Source: Saprospiraceae bacterium
Lineage (GTDB): Bacteria > Bacteroidota > Bacteroidia > Chitinophagales > Saprospiraceae
Reading direction: 5' to 3'
Assembly: GCA_020630355.1 (NCBI GenBank)
Contig: JAHDBO010000062.1
Span: 1 to 9,322 of the forward strand
DNA: 9,322 bases
Shown here: one piece after another, positions 1 through 6,191 of the stretch
How positions within the stretch are numbered: position 1 is the stretch's first letter
Layout: each line of letters begins with the position of its first letter
Notes under the pieces: generated by a model
The model's database searches: none
What the model was told of the DNA's origin: nothing
What the model saw: the letters and a program-made list of their open reading frames with translations, nothing else
Position numbers and translations under genes: made by a program

Positions 1-2
1 AT

Positions 3-128
3 GTCGAATTGTTGCTCATATTCGGAGGAACGGACGGTAGTGCCAATCCAACTTTGACCAGTGACAATGTCAGTTCCAACGACAAGGCTTTCTCGAATAC
101 ATTTCCATATTTGGCAAGCCCTCATTAA
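3..128 (+). CDS. DUF4331 family protein, C-terminal fragment
   Basis: This is the 3' end of a gene that begins left of the window. Frame 3 is open from the edge and gives 41 residues before a TAA at 126-128. The tail reads TSDNVSSNDKAFSNTFPYLASPH, split here as TSDNVSSNDKAF and SNTFPYLASPH. The combination of a TSDNV..ND element and a terminal FPYL..PH is typical of the C-terminus of DUF4331 proteins, which are predicted secreted or cell-surface proteins of unknown function common in Bacteroidota. A predicted TPR lipoprotein follows on the same strand after 174 bases; as I recall, DUF4331 and TPR genes are often neighbours in this phylum, so a shared role is plausible. The family call rests on the C-terminal motif alone, and the N-terminal part cannot be assessed. 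Confidence 0.72.
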   Translation, partial: VELLLIFGGTDGSANPTLTSDNVSSNDKAFSNTFPYLASPH

Positions 129-160
129 TCTAGCAAACCAACAAAAAACTACTTTCAACT

Positions 161-277
161 ATTAGGAATCTTCCTGTTGCAGGCGCACTTGGATAAAGGT
201 GAAATCGCCGTTCCCTTAATGGCATTCGCTCATTGACTACGGATACCGTTCTAGGTGTCCTGCACAGGAATCCTAAT
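161..277. repeat. 117-base inverted-repeat element with predicted cloverleaf fold
   Basis: The ends ATTAGGA (161-167) and TCCTAAT (271-277) pair. After a three-base bulge (168-170), 171-177 pairs with 264-270; after a bulged T178, 179-183 pairs with 259-263. After a bulged C184, 185-192 pairs with 251-258 using three G-T wobbles. That makes 27 pairs, 19 of them before any wobble. The enclosed part holds three small hairpins: 198-209 (GGTG, loop AAAT, CGCC), 218-234 (AATGGC, loop ATTC, GC-T-CATT) and 239-249 (ACGG, loop ATA, CCGT). The element lies between the DUF4331 stop and the TPR gene start, 26 bases before its ATG. It may be a MITE-like dispersed repeat or a structured RNA or 5' leader; the sequence does not decide between them. 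It lacks tRNA consensus features. Confidence 0.6.
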
Positions 278-302
278 TATTTCAAACCAGAAATCAATAA
301 CC

Positions 303-1631
303 ATGAAATATTTAAAATTATATAGCTTTTTTGTTCTAGCTTGTTTTTGTTTTTACAATTGCAGCAATTCATCTCCAGAGAGTCCATCTATCGTCCAAGC
401 ATCCGATATTGACTTCATATTTACAAAAGAAGCCAATACATCATCCAACAAATTAAGCCAGAGTATCCAATTCTGGGAGCAAAAATTAGCCAAACAACCC
501 AATGCTAGCCCTTACTTACTAAAGTTAGCAACTTTATTATCGGAGCGATTCAAGCAGACGGGAAACATCAAAGACTTACATCGTTCGGATAAATTATTAC
601 ATCAAGCATTGGATACTTATTTGTTAAAAAAGGCAGGTGTCTATCATGCCCTAGCTGCAAATGCAATCACGAAGCACGATTTCAAAAGTGCTTTGACCTT
701 TGCTCAAAAAGCATTGGAAACGGAAGAAAGACCTGATATTTCCAAATTATATCTTTTTGACACCCAGCTAGAACTGGGAGATTTGGCTGCCGCCAAAAAG
801 AATCTGGAGGCGTATCCTCTCAAACATAGTTTTGAGTACTTGATTAGAAAATCAAAACTTCAAGACGTTGAAGGCGATTTAGACGCCGCAATTTTTTCGA
901 TGGAAAAAGCCTTTTCAGGATTGGACGCCCAGAACGACACTGATTTATATGTATGGGCATTGAGCAATCTGGGAGATATGTATGGACATGCTGGGAAAAT
1001 CAAAAAATCTTATGAAAGTTTCCTCCAAGTGCTCCAACTGAGACCGTCCCATCACCATTCCATGAAGGGGATTGCTTGGATTGCTTTTTCAAAAGATAAA
1101 AATACGGATATAGCCAAGCGAATAATGACTCAAATCGGATTGGAAAACCAATTGCCTGACCATCATTTGTTCCTAGCAGAAATTGCTGCTTTTGAACGAG
1201 ACGAGCGGGCGGAAGCCTATCATACTGAAGCTTTTCTAGCGAAAGCCGAACGGCCACAATACCAAGGTATGTACAACAAATACATATTTGACATTGCAAT
1301 TGACCAACCTGTCAATTTACCAAAAGCTAGGGCTATCGCTTGGGAGGAAGTCAACAAAAGACCCTCTGTACAATCTTATCAATTGCTTGCCAGAAGCTAC
1401 GTTAAATCTGGCGACATCCAACTCGCCTTAGAGCTCAGTCAAGAAAAAATCGAGGGCAAGTCCTTTGAGCCAGAGGTGATTTACCATTTAGGTACGTTAT
1501 ACCATTCTGCCGCCGAACCTGATAAAGCTTTCCGCTATTTACAGGAAGCCTCTGAGGCGGGATTTGAGCTAGGCCCCATGCTCCATAAAACCATAAAAGA
1601 GAAATTGAGTGCTATAACCCAACAAGGTTAA
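303..1631 (+). CDS. TPR-repeat outer-membrane lipoprotein
   Basis: This gene encodes 442 residues from the ATG at 303. The N-terminus, MKYLKLYSFFVLACFCFYNC, is a signal peptide ending in Cys20, a lipobox-like site followed by a serine/proline-rich linker, so the mature protein is probably a lipoprotein facing the periplasm or the cell surface. The rest is helical with degenerate tetratricopeptide repeats, clearest at about 215-247 (LGDMYGHAGKIKKSYESF) and 358-425 (LLARSYVKSGDIQLALE, then YHLGTLYHSAAEPDKAFRYL). Such repeats usually form protein-binding scaffolds; no enzymatic domain is visible. A GTG at 255 would add 16 residues in frame but would bury the signal peptide and lies inside the hairpin element, so 303 is preferred. 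The gene follows a DUF4331 gene and may be co-transcribed with it. The specific partner and function are unknown. Confidence 0.85.
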   Translation: MKYLKLYSFFVLACFCFYNCSNSSPESPSIVQASDIDFIFTKEANTSSNKLSQSIQFWEQKLAKQPNASPYLLKLATLLSERFKQTGNIKDLHRSDKLLHQALDTYLLKKAGVYHALAANAITKHDFKSALTFAQKALETEERPDISKLYLFDTQLELGDLAAAKKNLEAYPLKHSFEYLIRKSKLQDVEGDLDAAIFSMEKAFSGLDAQNDTDLYVWALSNLGDMYGHAGKIKKSYESFLQVLQLRPSHHHSMKGIAWIAFSKDKNTDIAKRIMTQIGLENQLPDHHLFLAEIAAFERDERAEAYHTEAFLAKAERPQYQGMYNKYIFDIAIDQPVNLPKARAIAWEEVNKRPSVQSYQLLARSYVKSGDIQLALELSQEKIEGKSFEPEVIYHLGTLYHSAAEPDKAFRYLQEASEAGFELGPMLHKTIKEKLSAITQQG

Positions 1632-1668
1632 GGTACAGCTAAGAAATAGTGTTATTTGTTCTGGTTGT

Positions 1669-1700
1669 AAGAGCCGTCTTTCAAAGGAAGGATGGCTCTT
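1669..1700. terminator. Bidirectional terminator hairpin between convergent genes
   Basis: AAGAGCC (1669-1675) pairs with GGCTCTT (1694-1700), and the stem continues inward through 1676-1682 with 1687-1693, using two G-T wobbles, to an AAAG loop (1683-1686), giving 14 pairs in all. It lies 37 bases after the TPR gene stop and directly next to the rlmB stop at 1701. The T-tract is weak in both directions, so strength is inferred mainly from the stem and the position between convergent genes. Confidence 0.75.
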
Positions 1701-2438
1701 TCACATTCTCCCTAGCATCGCTTCGTACAGTATTATTCCAGTCGCTACGGAAGCATTAAAGGAATCTGTCGCATTGGATTGTGGTATTTTAAAACAAGCA
1801 TCCGCTCTACCGATAAAATTGGCATTGACACCCCGCTCCTCCGAACCGATGACAACGGCACAAGGTGATTTCCAATCCAGATCTCTCAACCCTGGCTCTC
1901 CCTCTAGAGAACTTGCGAATATCTGCACACCCGACTGTTGTAAATAATCTATTGCCCCACTGATACTTGGCTCTCTGCAGACTGGAATTTTGGACAAGGT
2001 CCCTGCCGAAGCTTTAATCGCCTCCGCATTTATTTGTGCAGAACCTTTCATCGGTGTAACAATAGCATGGACTCCTGTACACACCGCCGAGCGTGCAATC
2101 GCTCCGAAGTTGCGCACATCCGTAATGCCGTCTAATAAAAGGAATAATGGTGTCTCTCCATTTTCATATAAATGAGGAAGCACATTTTCTAGCTTTTGAT
2201 ACTCGATGGCCGCTACAAAAGCTAAGACGCCTTGGTGGTTGTTGTTGTGGCTATATCGGTTCAGTTTTTCTTTAGGAACAAAAGAAAGCGGTATCTGTCG
2301 TTCACCAGTTAAGGCCCGCATAGTCTTCTCGAAGTCGCCTCTCGTCCCTTGTTGTATCAGTATTTTCTCAAACTGAATATCGCCTGATTTCAGTGCATCC
2401 AACACAGGATGCCGACCATAGATGGTTTTGGTTTTCAT
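1701..2438 (-). CDS. rlmB: 23S rRNA (guanosine-2'-O-)-methyltransferase RlmB, TrmH/SpoU family
   Basis: The product is 245 residues, the normal length for RlmB, which uses SAM to methylate the ribose 2'-OH of G2251 (E. coli numbering) in the 23S rRNA P-loop. The N-terminal substrate-binding domain begins YGRHPVLDAL (7-16) and ends near the conserved HQGV (68-71). The C-terminal SPOUT knot domain shows motif 1 at about 103-118 (DGITDVRNFGAIARSA, with the conserved N110 and R116), motif 2 at 195-204 (VVIGSEERGV) and motif 3 at 218-238 (IPQ, then SFNASVATG and LYE). The SAM-binding knot should therefore be intact. A close paralogue such as another TrmH-type tRNA/rRNA methylase is possible, but the YGRHPV start and the HQG motif favour RlmB. 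A predicted promoter lies directly upstream. Confidence 0.92.
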   Translation of the reverse strand: MKTKTIYGRHPVLDALKSGDIQFEKILIQQGTRGDFEKTMRALTGERQIPLSFVPKEKLNRYSHNNNHQGVLAFVAAIEYQKLENVLPHLYENGETPLFLLLDGITDVRNFGAIARSAVCTGVHAIVTPMKGSAQINAEAIKASAGTLSKIPVCREPSISGAIDYLQQSGVQIFASSLEGEPGLRDLDWKSPCAVVIGSEERGVNANFIGRADACFKIPQSNATDSFNASVATGIILYEAMLGRM

Positions 2439-2458
2439 TATTTCACTTTTACTGTCCG

Positions 2459-2488
2459 CAAAAGTAACACGGTTTTTCTAGAAGACAG
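2459..2488 (-). promoter_or_regulatory. Predicted Bacteroidota promoter of rlmB
   Basis: On the minus strand TACTTTTG (2459-2466) is a perfect match to the -7 element TAnnTTTG. A CTG at 2486-2488, one base off the -33 TTG, sits 19 bases upstream, which is the expected spacing. Transcription would start near 2452, leaving a leader of about 14 bases before the rlmB ATG at 2438. rlmB can therefore be expressed apart from the ompA-like gene upstream. Confidence 0.6.
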
Positions 2489-2507
2489 GATATTTTTTAT
2501 TTCCGTG

Positions 2508-2526
2508 GCGTTTAACCAACAAACGC
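2508..2526 (-). terminator. Weak hairpin after the OmpA-family gene
   Basis: On the minus strand GCGTTT, a seven-base loop and AAACGC form a perfect six-pair stem starting three bases after the stop codon of the OmpA-family gene. No T-run follows it, so it may be a weak terminator or a 3'-end stabilising hairpin. Confidence 0.35.
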
Positions 2527-2528
2527 AA

Positions 2529-4376
2529 TTACAGTCCCGTAATTTTGAACATCAATCTTTGATTGAGGGCATGCTCCGAGGGAGGGCAGACAATACCATT
2601 GGTACAGTGGTTCACAATATGACGCTCACCATATCCTTTTGCAGAGAGCCGTTCTAAAGCAATACCCTTATCTTGGACATATTTCAACACAGCTTCTGCT
2701 CTCAATTGAGAAAGCACTCGGTTATCTTCCGCTTCTCCTAGGCTAGGTGTGTGTGTGCCTATTTCTACTTGAAGGGTTTCGTTCTCTTCAAGCACTTCTA
2801 CCAGTTTATTCAATTCCGCTTCCATTTCATGAGTAATGATGTGGTCATTATTTTCAAAATACACATCCATTTTAAACTCCTTTCCTATTCCCATCCCATC
2901 AATCCGCATTTTTACTGCTAAATCATTAAAAGCAGTGATTGTCGGACGGTTTGATTGGTCCGAAAAGAGTGCGAGAGAACGTTTTTTTGACCTTTTGGCA
3001 GAAGCCATTTCATTAGTATTGTAAGACTCCTCTTCAATTCCAATCATAGGGTCTTGACTTGCCGTAAGTGTCGTGGAGGGTTTTTCTTCCCTGTATGCCG
3101 TTTTGGTAGAACGTTTGATTTCAAATAAATAAATATCATCATCCAAACCTCCTCTGGCAGAAGAGAAAGCCCCAGTCTTACCGTTGCCACTAATGGCAAA
3201 GCCGATATCATCTTGTGAGCTATTGATTGGTTGACCAAGATTTCTGGGTTTTACCCAACTATTAGCTTCTTTATGAGTCGTGAATATGTCAAAACCACCA
3301 AAGCCAAAATGTCCTTTGGAACAGAAATATAACTGTCCGTAGCTATCCACAAAAGGAAAGCCTTCGTTTTGAGGTGTATTGACTGCCGAGCCTAGGTTTT
3401 TGGGTGTCCCCCATTTTCCATCAGCCTGTTTTTTGGCAACAAAAATATCCGTCCCTCCCATACTTCCCCTTTTATCCGACACAAAGTAAAGTTCATCCCC
3501 TTCTACAGAAAAAGCGGGGTGCATATAGTTGAACTCCTTAGAGCAAAAATCGACTTTCTTGACGTTTTTCCACTTTCCTTTCACCCATTTTGCCTCGTAC
3601 AACTGCATGTTGAAGGTATTTTTCTTGCTCATCTCATGACCGTTTCTAGTGAATACAATCGTTGTCCCATCCGCACTAAAAGAAGCAGGGCCTGCATTTT
3701 TATTGAGGGCATTGATTTTATTAGAAAATGGTTTGGCATTGCTGTAGCCTCCATCCTCATTTTTTTGACTGTAGTACAAGTTCAAATACTCTCTGCCTGT
3801 CATCCCTGACTTTTCTTTGAACAACCGTATTCCTCTGGGTCTATCAGAACTAAAACTGATGCCGTCCTGAAAGAAAATAGGTCCATAATCATCACTTGTG
3901 CTATTTCTAGCAAATAATTCCAACATCACTTCAGGATAAAGTGGCTCAATATTTTTCACATGAGTACAGGCTTTTAGCATCTGGAGCCCTTTTTCATCTT
4001 TTGGCATCGACTCGACGTAGCGTTCAAACATTCCCTTCGCCACATCATACTGTCCGACACCCATTAGAGCGACACCATAGTCGTAATAGGTTCTTGGGCG
4101 AGCCTTTCCTGATTGGACAACCTCCGCATATATTTTTACAGCCTGTTCTAGTCGATTCAGTTTTTGGTAAGCACTAGCTAGTTTCAACTTAATGCTCGCT
4201 GTGTTTTTTTGTTCCAATGCTTTCTTGTACAAAGGGATTGCCTCCGAGAAATGATTATTTTTATAAAAACGATCTGCCTTCCTCAACAACTTTGACTGTC
4301 CCATCAAAATCATTGAAAACCCAAAAAATAAAATCATTGTGAATGCCAACTTCCTCATATCTCTTTGTTTTATCAT
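2529..4376 (-). CDS. PorE-like TPR / PD40 beta-propeller / OmpA cell-envelope protein
   Basis: The product is 615 residues. A signal peptide covers about 7-26 (RKLAFTMILFFGFSMILMG) with no lipobox cysteine, so cleavage by signal peptidase I is likely. TPR repeats lie at about 28-125. A propeller built of PD40/WD40-like repeats follows at about 165-420, seen in FSSDRPRG, FVSDKRGSMGGTDIF, FGGFDIF and FSSARGGLDDDIYLF. After a low-complexity linker (about 422-475) comes a C-terminal OmpA domain (about 500-615) with LSQLRAEAV, GYGE and the Cys591/Cys597 pair common in Bacteroidota OmpA proteins. The order matches PorE, which anchors the type IX secretion machinery to peptidoglycan, but PorE is a lipoprotein with an extra CRD domain that I do not see here. 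The usual DAP-binding Asp of the HTD motif is Pro544; Arg559 is kept. The ATG at 4358 (residue 7) is an equally good start. Confidence 0.85.
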   Translation of the reverse strand: MIKQRDMRKLAFTMILFFGFSMILMGQSKLLRKADRFYKNNHFSEAIPLYKKALEQKNTASIKLKLASAYQKLNRLEQAVKIYAEVVQSGKARPRTYYDYGVALMGVGQYDVAKGMFERYVESMPKDEKGLQMLKACTHVKNIEPLYPEVMLELFARNSTSDDYGPIFFQDGISFSSDRPRGIRLFKEKSGMTGREYLNLYYSQKNEDGGYSNAKPFSNKINALNKNAGPASFSADGTTIVFTRNGHEMSKKNTFNMQLYEAKWVKGKWKNVKKVDFCSKEFNYMHPAFSVEGDELYFVSDKRGSMGGTDIFVAKKQADGKWGTPKNLGSAVNTPQNEGFPFVDSYGQLYFCSKGHFGFGGFDIFTTHKEANSWVKPRNLGQPINSSQDDIGFAISGNGKTGAFSSARGGLDDDIYLFEIKRSTKTAYREEKPSTTLTASQDPMIGIEEESYNTNEMASAKRSKKRSLALFSDQSNRPTITAFNDLAVKMRIDGMGIGKEFKMDVYFENNDHIITHEMEAELNKLVEVLEENETLQVEIGTHTPSLGEAEDNRVLSQLRAEAVLKYVQDKGIALERLSAKGYGERHIVNHCTNGIVCPPSEHALNQRLMFKITGL

Positions 4377-4528
4377 CTATTATGGAACAAAAACCGTGCA
4401 AGTTTCACAAAAAAAGCAGAATACATATCAATTTAAACGTATACAAGCCGACTTATGTGTTAAAAAAACAAGGATTTTCAGACTTTTGACTATATTTACA
4501 GGCAACAGTTTGAAATTAGATTGTACAC

Positions 4529-4579
4529 TCGTGAGCAGATTTCAAAAAATAACGCAGTTTTTTACAAAAAAGCTCATGA
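4529..4579 (+). other. Leader stem-loop upstream of the trpE terminator hairpin
   Basis: TCGTGAGC (4529-4536) pairs with GCTCATGA (4572-4579), eight pairs with one G-T wobble, around a 35-base A/T-rich loop. Bases 4534-4539 (AGCAGA) could instead pair with TCTGCT (4597-4602) in the left arm and loop of the terminator hairpin, so the two pairings exclude each other as in an attenuator. The alternative pairing is only six base pairs, so this is suggestive only. Confidence 0.3.
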
Positions 4580-4594
4580 AACACTCAGAAACAG

Positions 4595-4620
4595 GGTCTG
4601 CTTTATGCAGACCTTTTTTA
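4595..4620 (+). terminator. Intrinsic terminator hairpin in the trpE leader (candidate attenuator)
   Basis: GGTCTGC (4595-4601) pairs perfectly with GCAGACC (4607-4613) around a TTTAT loop and is followed by six T, an A and five more T. It reads toward trpE and ends about 64 bases before its ATG, the place expected for transcription attenuation of a biosynthetic gene. No leader peptide with Trp codons is visible: the nearest short frame (ATG 4576 to TAG 4635, 19 codons) contains none. A trans-acting regulator, or simple termination of upstream transcription, remains possible. Confidence 0.75.
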
Positions 4621-4626
4621 TTTTTG
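4598..4626 (+). promoter_or_regulatory. Possible trpE promoter overlapping the terminator T-tract
   Basis: TATTTTTG (4619-4626) fits TAnnTTTG perfectly, and a CTG at 4598-4600 lies 18 bases upstream, close to the normal -33 spacing. Transcription would then start near 4633 with a leader of about 50 bases, downstream of the hairpin. The T-rich context raises the odds of a chance match, so this competes with the attenuator reading. Confidence 0.35.
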
Positions 4627-4683
4627 CCCACCTAGTAACATACCAAACTTTAGACGCATCTATTTCAAAGTAGCATCATCATT

Positions 4684-6078
4684 ATGTCCCATAAACTCAA
4701 GACAGTCTATAAAAAACGATTATCCGACACCGTTACTCCTGTGAGTATCTATTTACGATTGCGAGATAGATTTGCCAATAGCATTTTACTCGAAAGCTCG
4801 GATTATCATGCCAATGACAATTCCTTCTCTTACATCTGCTGCGCCCCGATTGCTACCTTTGAATTAAAAAACAAGGTTCTTCATCAGGCTTTTCCTGATG
4901 GCAGTAAAACATCGGGCCAAATAACAGAATCAACAGATGTTGTAGCAGCCTTGAGTGACTTTATTGCTCAGTTTGAAGTTGAAGAACTACCTTTCAAGTT
5001 CATTTCTAATGGGTTATTTGGTTATCAAGCTTATGATGCCATCCGCTATTATGAAGATTTGGACATCCGCTCTGATTCGATTGAAAACATTCCAGATATA
5101 CTATATCATGCTTATCGCTTTATTGTCGCCATCAACCATTTCAACAACGAATTATACATTTTTGAACACCTTAGCGAGGGTCAAGAAAGTGAAATTCAGA
5201 CAATAGAAGACTACATCAACCTAAACACCAATAGTACTTTTGACTTCAAATTAGAAGGAGAGGTCATCTCTACCATCGAAGACGAGGCTTTTATCGAGAT
5301 GGTCGAAAAAGGAAAAGCACACTGCCAGCGGGGAGATGTTTTTCAGATTGTACTCTCTAGGCGTTTTAAGACTGATTTCAAAGGGGATGAATTCAATGTA
5401 TATCGGGCACTGAGGGCCATCAACCCTTCTCCTTATTTGTTTTATTTTGATTATGGCAATTTCAAGTTGTTTGGTTCTTCGCCTGAAGCACAGATTGTCA
5501 TCCAAAAAGGCAGGGCAGAAATACACCCTATCGCAGGTACATTCAAACGAACGGGCAATGACCAAGTTGATGCTGAACTTGCCACTAAACTCGCTGCCGA
5601 CCCCAAAGAAAACTCCGAACACGTCATGCTAGTTGATTTAGCAAGAAATGATTTGAGTCGGCATGGACACAACGTAAAAGTAGAAAGATACAGAGAGGTC
5701 CAGTTTTATTCTCATGTCATACACTTGGTATCGAAAGTTACAGGAGAAATAGAAAATGCCAACCCTTTACAACTAGTTGCTGATACCTTCCCGGCAGGTA
5801 CTTTGTCGGGCGCTCCCAAATACAAGGCAATGCAGCTCATCAACCGATATGAAAACCAAAACCGTAATTACTATGGTGGTTGTATTGGCTATCTGGGATT
5901 CAATGGCAACTTCAACCATGCCATTATGATACGTTCTTTTCTGAGTATCCAAAACCAATTGCAATTCCAAGCAGGTGCTGGAGTTGTCATCAAATCCGAC
6001 CCTCAGAGCGAGTTAGAAGAGGTTAACAACAAACTTAGGGCATTGAGAAAAGCGCTTGACTTGGCCGAAACGATATAA
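4684..6078 (+). CDS. trpE: Anthranilate synthase component I (TrpE)
   Basis: TrpE turns chorismate into anthranilate, the first step of tryptophan synthesis, using ammonia delivered by the glutaminase subunit TrpG. The product is 464 residues, normal for the family. The N-terminal domain carries LLESSD (35-40), the motif that binds tryptophan for feedback inhibition and favours TrpE over PabB. The C-terminal chorismate-binding domain shows NPSPYLFY (247-254), HPIAGTFKR (281-289), the DLARNDLSR segment (318-326), SHVIHLVSKVTG (343-354), FPAGTLSGAPK (369-379), YGGCIGYLGF (397-406) and AGAGVVIKSDPQSE (430-443). All key blocks are present, so it should be active. The ATG at 4684 has no Shine-Dalgarno sequence, as is usual in this phylum. 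Downstream is a PepSY-type gene and not trpG, so the partner subunit must be encoded elsewhere. Leader structures suggest regulated transcription. Confidence 0.95.
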   Translation: MSHKLKTVYKKRLSDTVTPVSIYLRLRDRFANSILLESSDYHANDNSFSYICCAPIATFELKNKVLHQAFPDGSKTSGQITESTDVVAALSDFIAQFEVEELPFKFISNGLFGYQAYDAIRYYEDLDIRSDSIENIPDILYHAYRFIVAINHFNNELYIFEHLSEGQESEIQTIEDYINLNTNSTFDFKLEGEVISTIEDEAFIEMVEKGKAHCQRGDVFQIVLSRRFKTDFKGDEFNVYRALRAINPSPYLFYFDYGNFKLFGSSPEAQIVIQKGRAEIHPIAGTFKRTGNDQVDAELATKLAADPKENSEHVMLVDLARNDLSRHGHNVKVERYREVQFYSHVIHLVSKVTGEIENANPLQLVADTFPAGTLSGAPKYKAMQLINRYENQNRNYYGGCIGYLGFNGNFNHAIMIRSFLSIQNQLQFQAGAGVVIKSDPQSELEEVNNKLRALRKALDLAETI

Positions 6079-6137
6079 ACTTAGACAATTTGTTGGCTTG
6101 GAATGGTTTTTGATATATTTATAAAAAATTTTATATA

Positions 6138-6145
6138 TACATTTG
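6138..6145 (+). promoter_or_regulatory. Predicted -7 promoter element of the PepSY gene
   Basis: TACATTTG is a perfect TAnnTTTG match 46 bases before the GTG start. No -33 TTG occurs at 19-20 bases; the nearest upstream TTG (6110-6112) is 25 bases away across an A/T-rich imperfect palindrome (6113-6137). If it is used, the gene is transcribed separately from trpE. Confidence 0.45.
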
Positions 6146-6191
6146 TGACATTCATCTAGTATATCATCACCAAGCAGCATCTAACTTTTAA

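Larger units (their letters stand above)
4377..4683. other. Divergent intergenic region upstream of trpE
   Basis: These 307 A/T-rich bases lie between the divergent ompA-like gene and trpE. They hold the leader structures listed separately (4529-4579 and 4595-4620) and a perfect TAnnTTTG box at 4619-4626. No convincing promoter for the minus-strand gene was found; the nearest match, TACGTTTA on the minus strand around 4437-4444, has no -33 partner. A reading frame that crosses the region (4339-4635) lacks any sign of being coding. Confidence 0.6.

Noticed and set aside
161..277. The cloverleaf fold as a tRNA or integron attC site
   Set aside because: It is too long for a standard tRNA and lacks the T-loop consensus and an acceptor stem of tRNA type. 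The attC core motifs (RYYYAAC and GTTRRRY) are absent, and no integrase is nearby.
255..302. GTG at 255 as the start of the TPR lipoprotein
   Set aside because: It would put 16 residues before a clear lipoprotein signal peptide and lies inside the stem of the hairpin element; the ATG at 303 fits better.
4576..4635. 19-codon frame as a trp leader peptide
   Set aside because: It contains no Trp codon and runs through the terminator stem and T-tract, so it cannot work like a classical trp leader peptide.
4339..4635. Plus-strand 98-codon open frame across the trpE leader
   Set aside because: It starts inside the opposing gene, covers the terminator hairpin and has no family-like features or signal peptide; it is an A/T-rich chance frame.
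5251..5622. 123-codon minus-strand frame inside trpE
   Set aside because: It lies wholly antisense to conserved trpE blocks, and its product resembles no protein family.
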